Notes under the pieces: model-generated | The model's database searches: none | Told to the model about the DNA's origin: nothing | What the model saw: the letters and a program-made list of their open reading frames with translations, nothing else | In this document: positions 1 through 10,734 of the stretch, piece after piece | How positions within the stretch are numbered: the first letter of the stretch is position 1 | Layout of the letters: every line of letters begins with the position of its first letter | NCBI GenBank assembly: GCA_033032865.1 | Contig: JAWHQI010000277.1 | Coordinates: 3,287,501-3,351,500 of the forward strand | Source of the DNA: Dactylorhiza incarnata | Taxonomy: Eukaryota; Streptophyta; Magnoliopsida; Asparagales; Orchidaceae | Length of the DNA stretch: 64,000 nt | Reading direction: 5' to 3' | Program-made: the position numbers and the translations under genes

Positions 1-161
1 TTACAATCACTTTCATAAGATCACAAATATTTAACATTTCATTTGTTTATTTGCTTCAAGGATTCAATGGAAGGATAAAGACTTCATTGCTTTGAAATTC
101 ATTCTGGTGAATCTTGTGGTGGCAGGAACGTCAATGGGAGTTCAAGGTTTGATCGGGAATT

Positions 162-977
162 TTGTACATTTTGAGTATCAACCTTTTGTATTATGTGTTT
201 TCTTATTGCATAATTTGCAGAAGAGGTTAGTACCTTTGTTTTCAAGCTTCTTATCTCCTCCATTTCCCCCGGGTTTCTCAGTTTTTTGCTTCATCTTCCC
301 GTCATTTTTTCTTTCCATTGCTTAAGAGTAGCTTACTTTGGAATGCTTGCTCTAATTGAGGTTCTTTCTTCTTCATTCTTTCTTCATGGCCTTGAAGTGA
401 TCCTTATTAAATCGGCTATGGAAAGTTTGGAGATGTCTCGAGCCTCTTGTATTGCAACTACCACATGTTCGAATCTTGGAGTTAGGCTGCTAATAAGTTT
501 TAAGATAAGCCTCTTCTCAGGGAGCTCCTCTCCATATGTTCTGAGCTAATTTGATATGGAAGAGACTTTAGAAAAGAAATTATGGATGGTTTCACCTTCT
601 TTCATATTAATATTGTCAAATTCCTTCCATAGCACAGTCAACTTCATTGATATTACTTTCTCATCTCCTCTAAACTCTGTTTTTAAGATTTCCCATGATT
701 CTTTTGCGGTCTCAACATCAATGATTAAGGGAGGGATTGATTTCCCCGCTCCTTGCTGGATTGTCAGGATGGCTTTTGCATCTTTGATTTTCTTGCAAAA
801 TTTTTAGTTGTGCCGAATCCTGATTTTCAACGGGAGATTTAGCAGAGGGTTGTGGGTACCCAAAAATATGAAGTAGACTTCCATTTGCTTACTCCAAAAA
901 TCGTATGTTTCGCCTTCAAAAATGGGAATGCCGATTTGAGTGTACAAGAATGCTTGGTTGGATGATGGAGACGCCAT
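162..977 (-). pseudogene. Copia gag pseudogene (copy A)
   Basis: This encodes the capsid-like gag of a Ty1/copia element (UBN2/DUF4219-type). The start codon is the ATG at 977, homologous to the one at 2259 in copy B. Against copy B it lacks a roughly 28-bp block near 865 and a few bases near 797, so the frame is broken at least twice. It retains CAG where copy B has an in-frame stop (near 827), so the two copies decayed independently. The 3' end fuses at 161/162 to the truncated 3' LTR. Confidence 0.75.
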
Positions 978-1057
978 GTGATGAAATCTTGCGCTATGAT
1001 CGAATGATTCCAGATGCTACACGATCTCCTGATGGCAACCTACCTTTGATGCCAAAA

Positions 1058-1290
1058 TGTGGTGGCAGGAACGTCAATGGGATTTCAAGGTTTAATCGGG
1101 AATGAAGAGCAAGAGACAATGAAGAGATGAAATTGATTTTTCTTGCACTGAAGAAATTGTATCGTTACATGTATTTATACTCGTAGAATAGACGTATCTA
1201 TAGACCTTTTACATTAAATGCATTACATTGAATACGGTACTACATGTTGGAGTAGAAGATTCTAGATTACATTTATTATTTTCTCTAACA
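1058..1290 (-). repeat. 5' LTR of copia copy A, with adjacent primer-binding site
   Basis: The LTR has TG..CA ends in minus orientation. The primer-binding site follows at 1044-1057 (minus: TTTTGGCATCAAAG), a variant of the initiator-Met tRNA site TGGTATCAGAG. The same LTR recurs at 2340-2566 with few differences, including the run TGGTGGCAGGAACGTCAATG on the plus strand. Confidence 0.85.
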
Positions 1291-1420
1291 AATCTGCCAT
1301 GGGAACAGTTTAATCTGATGGTCTCTTGAATATATTAGTAGAGTATATTACTGGAGGACCACCCACTGATATAAGAACCGTTCATTGTCAAGTATACAAG
1401 TAAAATAATCAGACTTCGTA

Positions 1421-2259
1421 TTATGTACATTTTGTGTAGCAATCTTTTGTATTATGTGTTTTCTTATTGCATAATTTGCAGAAGAGGTTAGTACCTTTGT
1501 TTTCAAGCTTCTTATCTCCTCCATTTCCCACAGGTTTCTCAGTTTTTTGCTTCATCTTCCAGTCTTTTTTCTTTCCAGTGCTTAAGATCAGTAGCTTACT
1601 TTGGAATGCCTGCTCTAATTGAGGTTCTTTCTTCTTCATTCTTTCTTAAGTGATCCCATTAAATCGGCTATGGAAAGTTTGGAGATGTCTTGAGCCTCTT
1701 GTATTGCAACTACCACATGTTCAAACCTTGGAGTTAGGCTGCTAATAAGTTTTAAGATAAGCCTCTTCTCAGGGAGCTCCTCTCCATATGTTCTGAGCTG
1801 ATTTGCTATGGAAGAGACTTTAGAAAAGAAATTATGGATGATTTCACCTTCTTTCATATCAATATTGTCAAATTCCTTCCATAACACAGTCAACTTCATT
1901 GATATTACTCTCTCAGCTCCTCTAAACTCTGTTTTCAAGATTTCGCATGCTTCTTTTGCGGTCTCAACATCAATAATTAAGGGAAGGATTGATTTCCCCG
2001 CTCCTTGTTGGATTGTCAGGATGGCTTTTGCATCTCGCTTTTGATTTTCTTGCAAAGTTTTTAGTTGTGCCGAATCCTAATTTTCAACGGGAGATTTAGC
2101 ATAGGGTTGTGGGTACCCATTTTGGACTAAATCCCACAGTCCTTGTGATATGAAGTAGACTTTCATTTGCTTACTCCAAAAATCGTATGTTTCGCCTTCA
2201 AAAATGGGAATGCCGATTTGAGTGTACAAGAATGCTTGGCTGGATGATGGAGACGCCAT
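1421..2259 (-). pseudogene. Copia gag pseudogene with zinc knuckle (copy B)
   Basis: The N-terminal part (2259-2080) has the FEGETYDFWSKQMKVYF-type DUF4219 start. After an in-frame TAG at 2077-2079 the UBN2 gag domain continues in the same frame to about 1640. A deletion of about 11 bp relative to copy A, near 1645, shifts the frame. The remaining piece (1639-1421) ends with a complete CCHC zinc knuckle (CKLCNKKTHNTKDC, spacing C-X2-C-X4-H-X4-C), the nucleic-acid-binding motif of gag. No protease, integrase or RT follows. It is non-functional as it stands. Confidence 0.8.
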
Positions 2260-2339
2260 GTGATGAGATCTTGCGCTATGATCGAATGATTCCAGATGCT
2301 ACACGATCTCCTGATGGCAACCTATCTTTGATACCAAAA

Positions 2340-2566
2340 TGTGGTGGCAGGAACGTCAATGGGAGTTCAAGGTTTGATCGGGAATGAAGACCAAGAGACA
2401 ATGAAGAGATGAAATTGATTTTTCTTGCACTGCAGAAATTGTATCGTTACATGTATTCATACTCGTAGAATAGACGTACCTAGAGACCTTTTACATTAAA
2501 TGCATTACATTGAATACGACACTACAGGTTGGAGTAGAAGATTCTAGATTACATTTATTATTTTCT
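2340..2566 (-). repeat. 5' LTR of copia copy B (end truncated)
   Basis: Near-identical to 1058-1290. The primer-binding site is at 2326-2339 (minus: TTTTGGTATCAAAG). The outer end TGTTAGAG is missing: the sequence turns into unrelated ttctcatagacgcacaaa at 2560-2577, and that string recurs near 2650-2670. A short host string (cgttcattgtcaagtataca) beside this LTR at about 2604 also occurs beside copy A near 1379, so the two insertions sit in duplicated flanking DNA. Confidence 0.75.
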
Positions 2567-3224
2567 CATAGACGCACAAAATACATACATTACATTGAAT
2601 ACGTTCATTGTCAAGTATACATGTAAGTAAAATCCAAATAAATGTTAAATTCTCATAGACGCACAAAGCAACCTCCACACAGTTATAAGAAAACAACGAG
2701 GTAAAGATGAAATCATTTAGTGAAAAAACAGGCTCGCCAAACTTGATGAGGCGACCGGCGAGCAGCCGAACTTTTGAATCAAGGCAAGCTCAATGATCCG
2801 ACCCGCCGAGCATCCTAAATCATCTCAGCGCGCAAAACAGGCTCGTCGAGCGACCCAAAGGCCCAGTCTTCAAAATGACAACAAAATGAAATCAAAATTT
2901 GATCATACTCGCAATAAACCTTTAGGGTCCATTCAATTGGACGGAATTTGGGCTTCATAGTTGAAACTGGAGGCCAATTTTCATTACAATTCAATCTTCA
3001 GTTCCAATTCCGAAGCCCTACTTCAGCCCAAACGTATGGAACATCTATAATTCAATTGTTTACTCCCTCCCTCGCACATCCCATTTCACAGCAATACCGA
3101 AGTCGATCAATTCGTTGATAAAAGGGAAGGGGAAAGCACAGCGTACCATTTTAGCTACAAGTGCGCGCTTCCGATGCTCGTCATTCCAGTTTTTTCGACG
3201 AATCATATGATTCTGCACACTTCT
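2567..3224. other. Spacer downstream of the PPR gene
   Basis: No gene is supported. 2725-2850 contains GC-rich short inverted repeats (for example GCTCGCC..GGCGAGC), possibly LTR debris. 3060-3224 is likely to contain the 3' UTR of the PPR gene. Confidence 0.5.
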
Positions 3225-4832
3225 TCATAGATTCTTCGGTGTAAGGAATGCTGGTTTCCCTGCAGCAACTTTACCGGCAAGCCATGCTTGGATCATCTCC
3301 TCGGTCTTGGGTTCAGGCTCAAATCCCTTCTCCTTCATCTCCTCAAAATACTTTGAAGCCTCCTCAAGTCTCCCATTCAGAAACAAGCCATGGATAAGAA
3401 CTATGTAAGCGCTGCGATCGGGACTCAGACCGGACTCAGCGATCTCTCGCCACAGCCTGAAAACACTGTCATGTCCTCTCCACCTACACAATTTCCTAAT
3501 CAGCATAACATATGTGTCCATAGTTGGTTTGCAGGATGATTCCGACATTCGATCCAACAGCTCGAAAACATCTTGCTCTGTGTTCAGCACGTCGAAGAAC
3601 GCGTGGAAGGTTCTTATCGAAGGAGTTATACCTCTCTTCGACATTTCATCAAACACATCCCGTGCCTCCCGGATTCTGCGGAACTTGCACAGGGGACCAA
3701 TCAGAGAGTTGAAGGTGGCCACGTTCGGAGAAATTCCCTTCCCCTCCTCCATAATCTTTACAAAATGGTTAGCCTTCTCAAATCTTTTTGCTTTCGCAAG
3801 TGCAAACACAACGGCATTGTAAACCTTAAGGTCGGGAGCAATGGCGAGCTCCTGCATCTGGCTGAAGAGATTCATGACGGTATGGAGATTAGAAGATTTG
3901 GAGTAGCAGGAGATCATGCAGCCGTACGACACGGCGTCCTTCTGAATTCTTCTCCTTTCAAACTCCGCCCAGAATCTCTTCGCCTCTCTGACGGAGACGA
4001 GAGCGTTGCACCAGCCATTGAGCACGATGTTGAAGCTTTTCGTCTCGAATGGGAATGCATCTTCGTTGCAGATGAGCAGGTGCTCGGCGTGCGCCACATT
4101 CTTGTACCGGCAGAGTGCGCTGAGGAGGCCATGGAAGTCGGCGAGACCGGCGTCGAGTCCGAACTTCTTGAAAGAGTAGAAGACGCCTATGGCTTTTGCA
4201 ACGTCGTGAACGATGGAGTATTTCCTTATAAGGATCATGAGGGTTTGGGATGACACGAGAGAAGGGGTTGAAGGAGGCGATCCCCTCATCTCGCCGACGA
4301 GGGACCAAGCGGTGTCGAACTTCCGTAGCTTTCCGAGGATGGAGATCATGGAGTGGTACTCCCGGATGGAGTGGGCGTAGCCCGGCTGCTTCCCCGCCCA
4401 GAGGAAGAAGGTGAAAGCGGCAGACCAGTCATTGCGGAGTCTGGAGAGGATCTCCGAAACTAGCTCCGGCGAGGCCAAAACCTTGCATTGATCCAGCTGC
4501 CGCTTCGCCTCAGGGCAGTTGGACCCCGAATTTCGAAAAATGTCCATTACGGAGTCTGCGTCCCGGATAAGGCGGTCATCATTCAGCGTTTCGGCGTTAT
4601 CTTCATCGGTGACGGCGTCTACGACGCTGGTTTCAGAAATTTCGAAGGAATCTGGCGTGGGGTTTGAGGACAAATGCTTCTTGGGGATGATTGGAAAGAC
4701 GGGAGGACCATTAGTGTCGGGGAAGTGGATGGTGCTGAATTTAGGGTTTGGGTGAAGGGATTGATGGTGTTGAGGGTGGAAAAATGAGAAGATGGGAGGG
4801 AGAGCGGCCCATCGGAAGCTTCTTCTCCACAT
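3225..4832 (-). CDS. P-class pentatricopeptide repeat protein, At5g15010-like
   Basis: Intact single-exon gene of 535 residues, ATG at 4832 and TGA at 3225. PPR proteins bind single-stranded RNA in mitochondria or plastids and control editing, splicing, stability or translation. The first 45 or so residues are rich in R, S, P and hydrophobic residues and low in acids (MWRRSFRWAALPPIF...), like an organelle transit peptide. From about residue 155 there are roughly ten tandem 34-36 residue P-type repeats, seen as units such as REYHSMISILGKL, KSFNIVLNGWCNA, KVYNAVVFALAKA, ATFNSLIGPLCKF, DTYVMLIRKLCRW and SAYIVLIHGLFLNG. No E, DYW or SMR domain follows. The segment around NDWSAAFTFFLWAGKQPGYA and its order of repeats resemble Arabidopsis At5g15010 (recalled, not searched); the C-terminal tail seems shorter. 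Its RNA target cannot be inferred. Confidence 0.9.
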   Translation of the reverse strand: MWRRSFRWAALPPIFSFFHPQHHQSLHPNPKFSTIHFPDTNGPPVFPIIPKKHLSSNPTPDSFEISETSVVDAVTDEDNAETLNDDRLIRDADSVMDIFRNSGSNCPEAKRQLDQCKVLASPELVSEILSRLRNDWSAAFTFFLWAGKQPGYAHSIREYHSMISILGKLRKFDTAWSLVGEMRGSPPSTPSLVSSQTLMILIRKYSIVHDVAKAIGVFYSFKKFGLDAGLADFHGLLSALCRYKNVAHAEHLLICNEDAFPFETKSFNIVLNGWCNALVSVREAKRFWAEFERRRIQKDAVSYGCMISCYSKSSNLHTVMNLFSQMQELAIAPDLKVYNAVVFALAKAKRFEKANHFVKIMEEGKGISPNVATFNSLIGPLCKFRRIREARDVFDEMSKRGITPSIRTFHAFFDVLNTEQDVFELLDRMSESSCKPTMDTYVMLIRKLCRWRGHDSVFRLWREIAESGLSPDRSAYIVLIHGLFLNGRLEEASKYFEEMKEKGFEPEPKTEEMIQAWLAGKVAAGKPAFLTPKNL

Positions 4833-4967
4833 TGAAGACGAAGAAGAGAGCGGACAGTTTAGAAAGAGCAGTATGGCACCGCTCTCATGGGGGCTGACCA
4901 GTTGAGCAGCTGAACAAAAATAAAATATTTAAGTACATAGAAACTAACAAAACAATAAGATTTTTAA

Positions 4968-5612
4968 GGGAATTGTTAAAGGCAAATTAAATTTGGCTAT
5001 CCGCAAATCATATATTTTGAAAAATACTAGGTAGAGACCAAAATGTTAACCACAAACCAATATTGTTAACAACAAATCAATAATACAAAGTACACAAACA
5101 AATTTTCTAGACAAAAAACTAAGTTCATGACATTTTCAGCACATAATTCAACAAAATAACACGTTTATAACCAATTAAAAAATATGAAAACCATATACAA
5201 TGTTGAAATTAGAAAGTGAAAACAAAATGGAAATCTGAAATTAGAAACTGAAAATTAAATCTAAAATGGAAAACCAAATGGAAATCTGAAATGGAAATTA
5301 GAAACCCTAATCCATGGAGAACTAAGTTTCTATCTGCAACAATAAGCCCAGGTTTGATCTTATACCTTGAAAATCCTCCAATGTTGGAACCACCGACGAC
5401 GGGAGAAGCAACGGGAGAGGGGACAGGATAGGTGGCGGGAGAGGCGACAGCGGTACGGACTCCGGAGTCTTCTCCATTCGGTGAAGGGCGAGAGGGTTTG
5501 TGATTTTGTGGCTTAGGGTTTGCGTAAAGAAAAATAGGAGAAGAATTTTGGTTTGGTTTTTAAGACTTTTGGTATGCGAATAGCCAATTTCGGTTTGCCT
5601 TTAACAATTCCC
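4968..5612. mobile_element. Non-autonomous inverted-repeat DNA element (645 bp)
   Basis: Left end GGGAATTGTTAAAGGCAAAT.. and right end ..TTTGCCTTTAACAATTCCC form terminal inverted repeats of about 40 bp with mismatches. Imperfect 8-bp flanks, atttttaa (4960-4967) and attttcaa (5613-5620), look like a target duplication with one change. The interior is AT-rich without coding sequence. A relative with the same terminal motif (TTAAAGGCAAAcc.gAATTGGCTATT) is at 53578-53996. The 8-bp duplication favours a hAT-like origin; the superfamily is not settled. Confidence 0.75.
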
Positions 5613-6319
5613 ATTTTCAAAAGGGTGTTTAAATTGGCAGCCCGCAAATAGCTATTGGCAGGCCCAATAAATTAAAAAAAAATACATAAAGGTGGCGTTT
5701 GGTTAGGATTTTTAGGTGTTGTGCGGCTGAGACGCACCACAATTTTTGTTATAAGCGGCGTTTGGTTCGACTTTTCGTCAAACCGCCGTTTAGTAAAATC
5801 CCTTTTTTCATGTTTCCTATTCGCGACTTTTTGTTGCGTCGAACCGTAGCCGCGCCTTCATTTCTTACTGAACCTCCGTCCTGAACCCTACCCGGCGATA
5901 TATCGCGAGCAGCTCCCAATCCCCCATCCCCTCCAGATTTCGCGCGCGGCTTTCGTCCCCTTCCTCGTTGCCGACGACGGCGAGAAATCCTTCTCTTTTC
6001 TCCGTTCCTCATCTCACGGCATCTCGCTCCATTCCGACAGCCTCTACGACGACACCTTGTTCCCGATAGCAGAGATGTTTGTTTTGATTCTTGCCGATAG
6101 CACCTTGTTCCCTCTTTTCCTTCTCTCCAGCGACGCCTTTAATTGAAGCTTTTTTTGCAGCCAGATAGTGGTTTCGTTCTCTCCGACATCAAGATTATTC
6201 CAACAGAAGTTATGCATCTTCGTCCTCTAGAGGTTTCAGAGGTTGTTGTAAGGTATATTTCTTCCTCCTCTAGTTTTTCCCCTTTCTTCACAAACTTTGG
6301 AAGAGTGTTCAGATTTATG
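5613..6319. other. Unassigned GC-rich stretch before the microsatellite
   Basis: 5695-5760 has two copies of ggcgtttggtt, a motif common at MITE ends. 5880-6130 is CpG-containing and could be an old 5' UTR or exon, but no open frame with a recognisable domain is seen. A 35-bp string (cctctagaggtttcagaggttg..) at 6223 recurs at 6428 inside the TG tract. Confidence 0.4.
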
Positions 6320-7325
6320 TGCATGTGTTTGTGTATTTTGTATGTGTGTATGCATATGTGTATGTGCGTGTATATGTATATGTGTATGTGTATGTATGTG
6401 TGTATATATGTGTGTATGTATTTTTGTCCTCTAGAGGTTTCAGAGGTTGCTGTGAGGTATATGTGTATGTATGTGTGTGTATATGCATATGTGTGTGTAG
6501 TTGTGTATTTTTATTGTGTATTTGTATATTTGTATGTTTGTGTGTTTATTTTTTTATTGTGTGTGTATTGTGTATTTATTGTGTGTATGTGTATATGTGT
6601 ATGTGTGTGTGTGCTTATTTTTGTACTGTGTGTATGTGTATTGTGTGTGTTTAATGTGTGTATATGTGTATGTATGTGTATTTATTGTTTATTGTATGTG
6701 TGTGTGTTTATTGTGTGTGTTTGTGTGTGTGTGTTATTTTGTATGTGTATGTGTAGTTGTGTGTGTGTATTGTGTGTGCTTATTGTATGTAAATGTGTGT
6801 GTGTGTGTGTTTTATTGTGTGTAAGTGTATGTGTGTGTGTGTGTTTCTGTGTATGTGTGTGTGTGTTTGTGGGGATGTGTATGTGTGTGTAGTTGTGTAG
6901 TTGTGTGTGTGTGTTGCGTTTATTGTATGTATATGTGTCCATGTGTGTGTTTTTTATTGTGTGGATGTGCATGTGTGTATTATGTGTGTGTATGTGTGTT
7001 TGTGTTATTTTGTGTGTGTATATGGGTGTGTGGGTGTGTGTTTGTGTTATTTTGTATGTGGATGTGTATGTGTATGTGTGTGTGTGTGTGTTTATTGTGT
7101 ATGTGTATGTGTATGTGTGCGTGTGTTTATGTGTATGTGTGTGTGTTTGTGTGTGTGTTATTTTGTCTGTGTATGTGTAGCTGTGTATTTTTGTGTGTGT
7201 TTATTATGTGTATGTGTGTGTGTGTGTGTTTTATTGTGTGTATGTGTATGTGTGTGTGTGTGTGTGTGTGTTTGTGTGTATGTGGGTGTGTGGGTGTTTG
7301 TGCTATTTTGTATGTGTGTTAGTTA
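6320..7325. repeat. Long compound TG/TATG microsatellite
   Basis: About 1 kb of TG, TGTA, TGTT and TGTGTA units. All long frames in it are low-complexity C/V/Y or H/T strings and are not genes. It abuts the outer end of the family-2 Sirevirus LTR. Confidence 0.95.
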
Positions 7326-7791
7326 TGGAACTATCACCTAGAATGTGGGGGGGGGGGGGGGGGGGGGGGGGGGATTAGGTGACATGCCTGTTTTAGAATT
7401 TTACGCACAAGAGCTTAAACTATTTTATCACAGAGCACCAAGCAATCACAGAAACACGACACACAAAAACAACAGACGTATAGTGGTTCCTCAAGACATG
7501 GTGTCTTGAGTAGTCCACTCTCCCTCTGCGCCTTTCTAGCCGTGTGCTAGGGTCGGCAAACTCCACCAAATACTCAGGCCCGCAAGCCTTACAAACTCAG
7601 GCCCTCAAGCGCTACACTCAGACCCTCAAGCCCTACAAATCTCAGGCCCTCAAGCCCTACACTCAGGCCCTCAAGCCCTACAAATCTCAGGCCCTCAAGC
7701 CCTACACTCAGGCCCTCAAGCCCTACAAATCTCAGATCTAAACTAGATCCTACAGCTCAGGCCCTCGGGCCTTACAGAGAAACAAAGAGAT
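7326..7791 (-). repeat. Family-2 Sirevirus LTR, outer part (poly-G and minisatellite)
   Basis: The order of landmarks copies the family-1 LTR (7792 onward): a cacctaga-G(n)-aggtga start, a cctcaagac..gtgtcttgagtagtcc string, then a Ctcag-rich minisatellite. The G run is 27 bases (7347-7373). The minisatellite at about 7565-7745 repeats ctcaggccctcaagccctac with alternating spacers. The LTR is interrupted at 7791 by the family-1 insertion and resumes at 29603. Confidence 0.65.
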
Positions 7792-8825
7792 TGATAGTTT
7801 ATATAGGTGTAGTCAATAATACCTAGAGGGGGGGGGGGTGAATAGGTTTTACTTATTTTCTTTGTTTAAACCTAATGTTTCAAGCTGCAGAAAACACAAG
7901 CACAGAAAGCACACAAGGATGTATAGAGGTTCCTCAAGACCGGGTGTCTTAAGTAGTCCTCTTTCCCCCTTCACCTTTCTAACAGTGAGTTAGACAAGGC
8001 CACAAACTCCAATCTCGGCTCCTTGAGCTTACACCACAAGTTCCTCAGAACTTCTCAGATCAATAGTGATCCTACCTCAGGCACAGCAGCCCTACACTCA
8101 GGCTCAACAGCCCTACCCCTCAGGCTCAACAACCCTACACCTCAGGCTCAACAGCCCTACACCTCAGGCTCAACAGCCCTACACCTCAGGCACAGCATCC
8201 CTACAGCTCAGAGTTATGTAACTCCTACCACTCAGAAATCCCACAGATTTCCTACCTCAGACCTATCAAGAAGTCCTACCACTCAAGCTGTCAACACAGC
8301 TTTACACACAGCCTTTTACTCAGGCAACAATGCCTTACAAAGATATAATTGAGTTTGAGCTAGATACAAAAGACAAAAGATTTTACTCTTGGGTCTTCTG
8401 AATCCTTTCTTTAGATCTGAAAACAACAACTTCAGATTTGTATCACCTTGATCTTCTCCTTCAGCAAAGCAGAAGATCAACTTGCCCTTCTTGAGTTTGT
8501 ACAGGAAGAGCTAACTAATCTCCCTTAGAAGATTAACTTCAGCTACAGAGAACGACTTCAACTGGCTGAAACGTGAATGCTCGATTGCGGCGTACAGCAA
8601 AGACTTTATCAATAGAACAGTTCTTGTTGTTGTGCTCTAGCTTCTTCTTTTATACCCCCAGAAGACTTCAACGGCTATATCGATCCTCCTGACACAGTAT
8701 GGGACAGATTGTACTTGCTTTTCCCTCTCAATTGTCCTTTGCGCCAAAAGCAGATCCCGTCAGCACATTTGGATCTGTCTCAACGGTTGGGCTGAGACGG
8801 CATCCAGTCTCAGCGGTTGGGCTGA

Positions 8826-9190
8826 CACTACTAGAAAATTGACTTTTAGTGACAAAATTTTTTGTCACTAAATATTGAATTGTGGTCACTAAAGACATCT
8901 AGTGACCAAATTTTGTCCATCACGAAGTGGTCACGGTAGCCCCACCACTAAATGTCTTTAATGACCAAAAATATTTTCTCACTAAATGTACATATTTAGT
9001 GACCAAATTAATTCGGTCACAAAAATAGTTTTAGTGACCAGATTAATTCAGTCACTAAATGAAATTTTACTGACCAAATTAATTCGGTCACCAAAAGAAA
9101 AATCTTTTAGTGACCAAATTAATTCGGTCACTAATATATATATTTTAGTGACAAAATATTTGGTAACTAAAGAGACGACACAATTATGAT
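8826..9190. repeat. CACTA left subterminal repeat array
   Basis: Many direct and inverted copies of TTTAGTGACCAAATTAATTC / GGTCACTAAA. In En/Spm elements such arrays bind the TNPA-type protein and are needed for excision. Confidence 0.85.
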
Positions 9191-10734
9191 ATTTTTTGTC
9201 AGTAAATTTTGTTCATTTCTCATAAAATATCATAAAATTATTTTATTTTCTATTCACAATTCAATTTTAGACATTCAAACACAACAATAAATAAAATACT
9301 CAATTGCAACAAAAAAATTGTTCAACATAAATTGTTTTATTAATAGAGAAAAGATGGTGGAAAATAGCCCAAACCCCTCCTCAATACAGAATAAATGTGT
9401 TTTTATCTCTAATTAAACTGAAATACATGAAAAACTCTATAAACATCCATTCTTTAGCACATCTGTGATAGCAATACATTCTTCTCTAAACATCAGTGAT
9501 AGCTGTGCGGTGAACTAGTAGTACATTCTTCTCTAACATTGTACATTCTTCTGTAAGCTGAAACTGCGCTGCAAGATAAATTGCAAAACATTTAGCACAA
9601 TACATCCTTCTCTAAACTGCACTGCAAGATAATTGCATGACATTTCAATGAAATACTGAAACTCGCCGTAACTTAACATAATCAACTGGACCTAGCATCC
9701 TACATTCTTCCTAACATCTGCTTCTATCTCTCGAAGGATAGTGTCATCAGCCTGTACAAATTTAGCAACCACGCCCATTAGACAAAAATGACTTAATTAG
9801 ATAAACATGGCTCAACAACATCAAGATGGTTAGTCGATACTAACATAATCCAAAATAAGAACTGTAATTAGTCAAAGTTTGTTGGAGCAAATTGTAAAAA
9901 ACTTATCCTAAATTGATTTTGATGCAAATTATAAACATGTTAATAGTATGCATGTGTTTGCGTGTGAGAAGGCGCGTGTATCATGTATAAGTTAAAATAT
10001 GTGTTGTGGGTGAACAGAGTATACAAGTGTTTATTTAGTCTTAGTACTATAATTAATAACCTCACATAGACTATACATGCACATGTCCAACAAATACAGA
10101 GGTTAGCACACAAGGACAAAATAACTATATCTAAATATGCCTGGTAGTTAAGTAAACAATAAAATTAAATTGAAAAAAAAAAACTATTACATCATTGGAA
10201 ACAAAAACAACTAATAAAAGAAAATTTAGCCAACATTAATTAAGAAAAAATATAACTAGAAATATAAAGACGCATTCATACAATGTCAAAAAATAAACTC
10301 AACACGAAATTGGCACCAGGGTGGAGGATTTGGTTGGCGGGCCCACAACACTACCAAGCTTCTTCCTCATTTAGGTTTTTGAAATCAGAAGCAGTAGGTT
10401 GCTGTCTTCCTGAAGCCTAAAGCAGGTAGCAACCTACTGTTGATGCATGCTTCAGTAGACAGCGGCAAGAAATTACCTTTTTTTTAACTGTGCACACAAA
10501 TAATTACAAGTGTAAACTTAGGTGGTTTGGATAACATTAGCCTTTGTTAACAAATTCTACCTCTATTAGATCAGTCTGATCAAATCCTGCCTTATTCAAA
10601 AGAGGCTCAATGATGCTAAGTTTTGAGAATAATCTCATCTTGATTATTTTTAGTCCAAGACGACTAAATAAGAACAACTTGCTTATGTGTAGCATATCAG
10701 ACATACAAATAAATAAATGGCAAAGAAAGATTAC
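9191..10734. other. CACTA interior, left part
   Basis: AT-rich without coding signal. 9440-9720 repeats the string acattcttctctaaac/acat several times. A small inverted repeat (GCAGTAGGTTGCT..AGCAACCTACTG) lies at 10388-10440. The part next to 10735 may be intron captured with the neighbouring exon. Confidence 0.4.

Larger units (their letters stand above)
115..1290 (-). mobile_element. Internally deleted Ty1/copia element (copy A)
   Basis: A 233-bp 5' LTR lies at 1058-1290; read on the minus strand it starts TGTTAGAGAAAATAAT and ends CCACCACA. Only the last 47 bp of the 3' LTR remain, at 115-161. Both outer ends abut the same 5-bp target duplication, AATCT (110-114 and 1291-1295), so this is one real insertion. 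Between the LTRs only gag remains; all of pol and most of the 3' LTR are deleted, with the gag-to-LTR junction at 161/162. It cannot move on its own. Confidence 0.85.

Noticed and set aside
3573..4253. 226-codon plus-strand frame over the PPR gene
   Set aside because: Antisense shadow of the PPR coding region; no recognisable domain.
6143..7378. Long overlapping frames in the TG tract (up to 249 codons)
   Set aside because: Pure low-complexity C/V/Y or H/T strings produced by a microsatellite; no start context, domain or codon signal.
8023..8352. 109-codon frame in the LTR (and counterparts at 23114 and 28487)
   Set aside because: Derived from the 22-bp minisatellite in R/U5; S/T/A/P/L repeats without other coding evidence.
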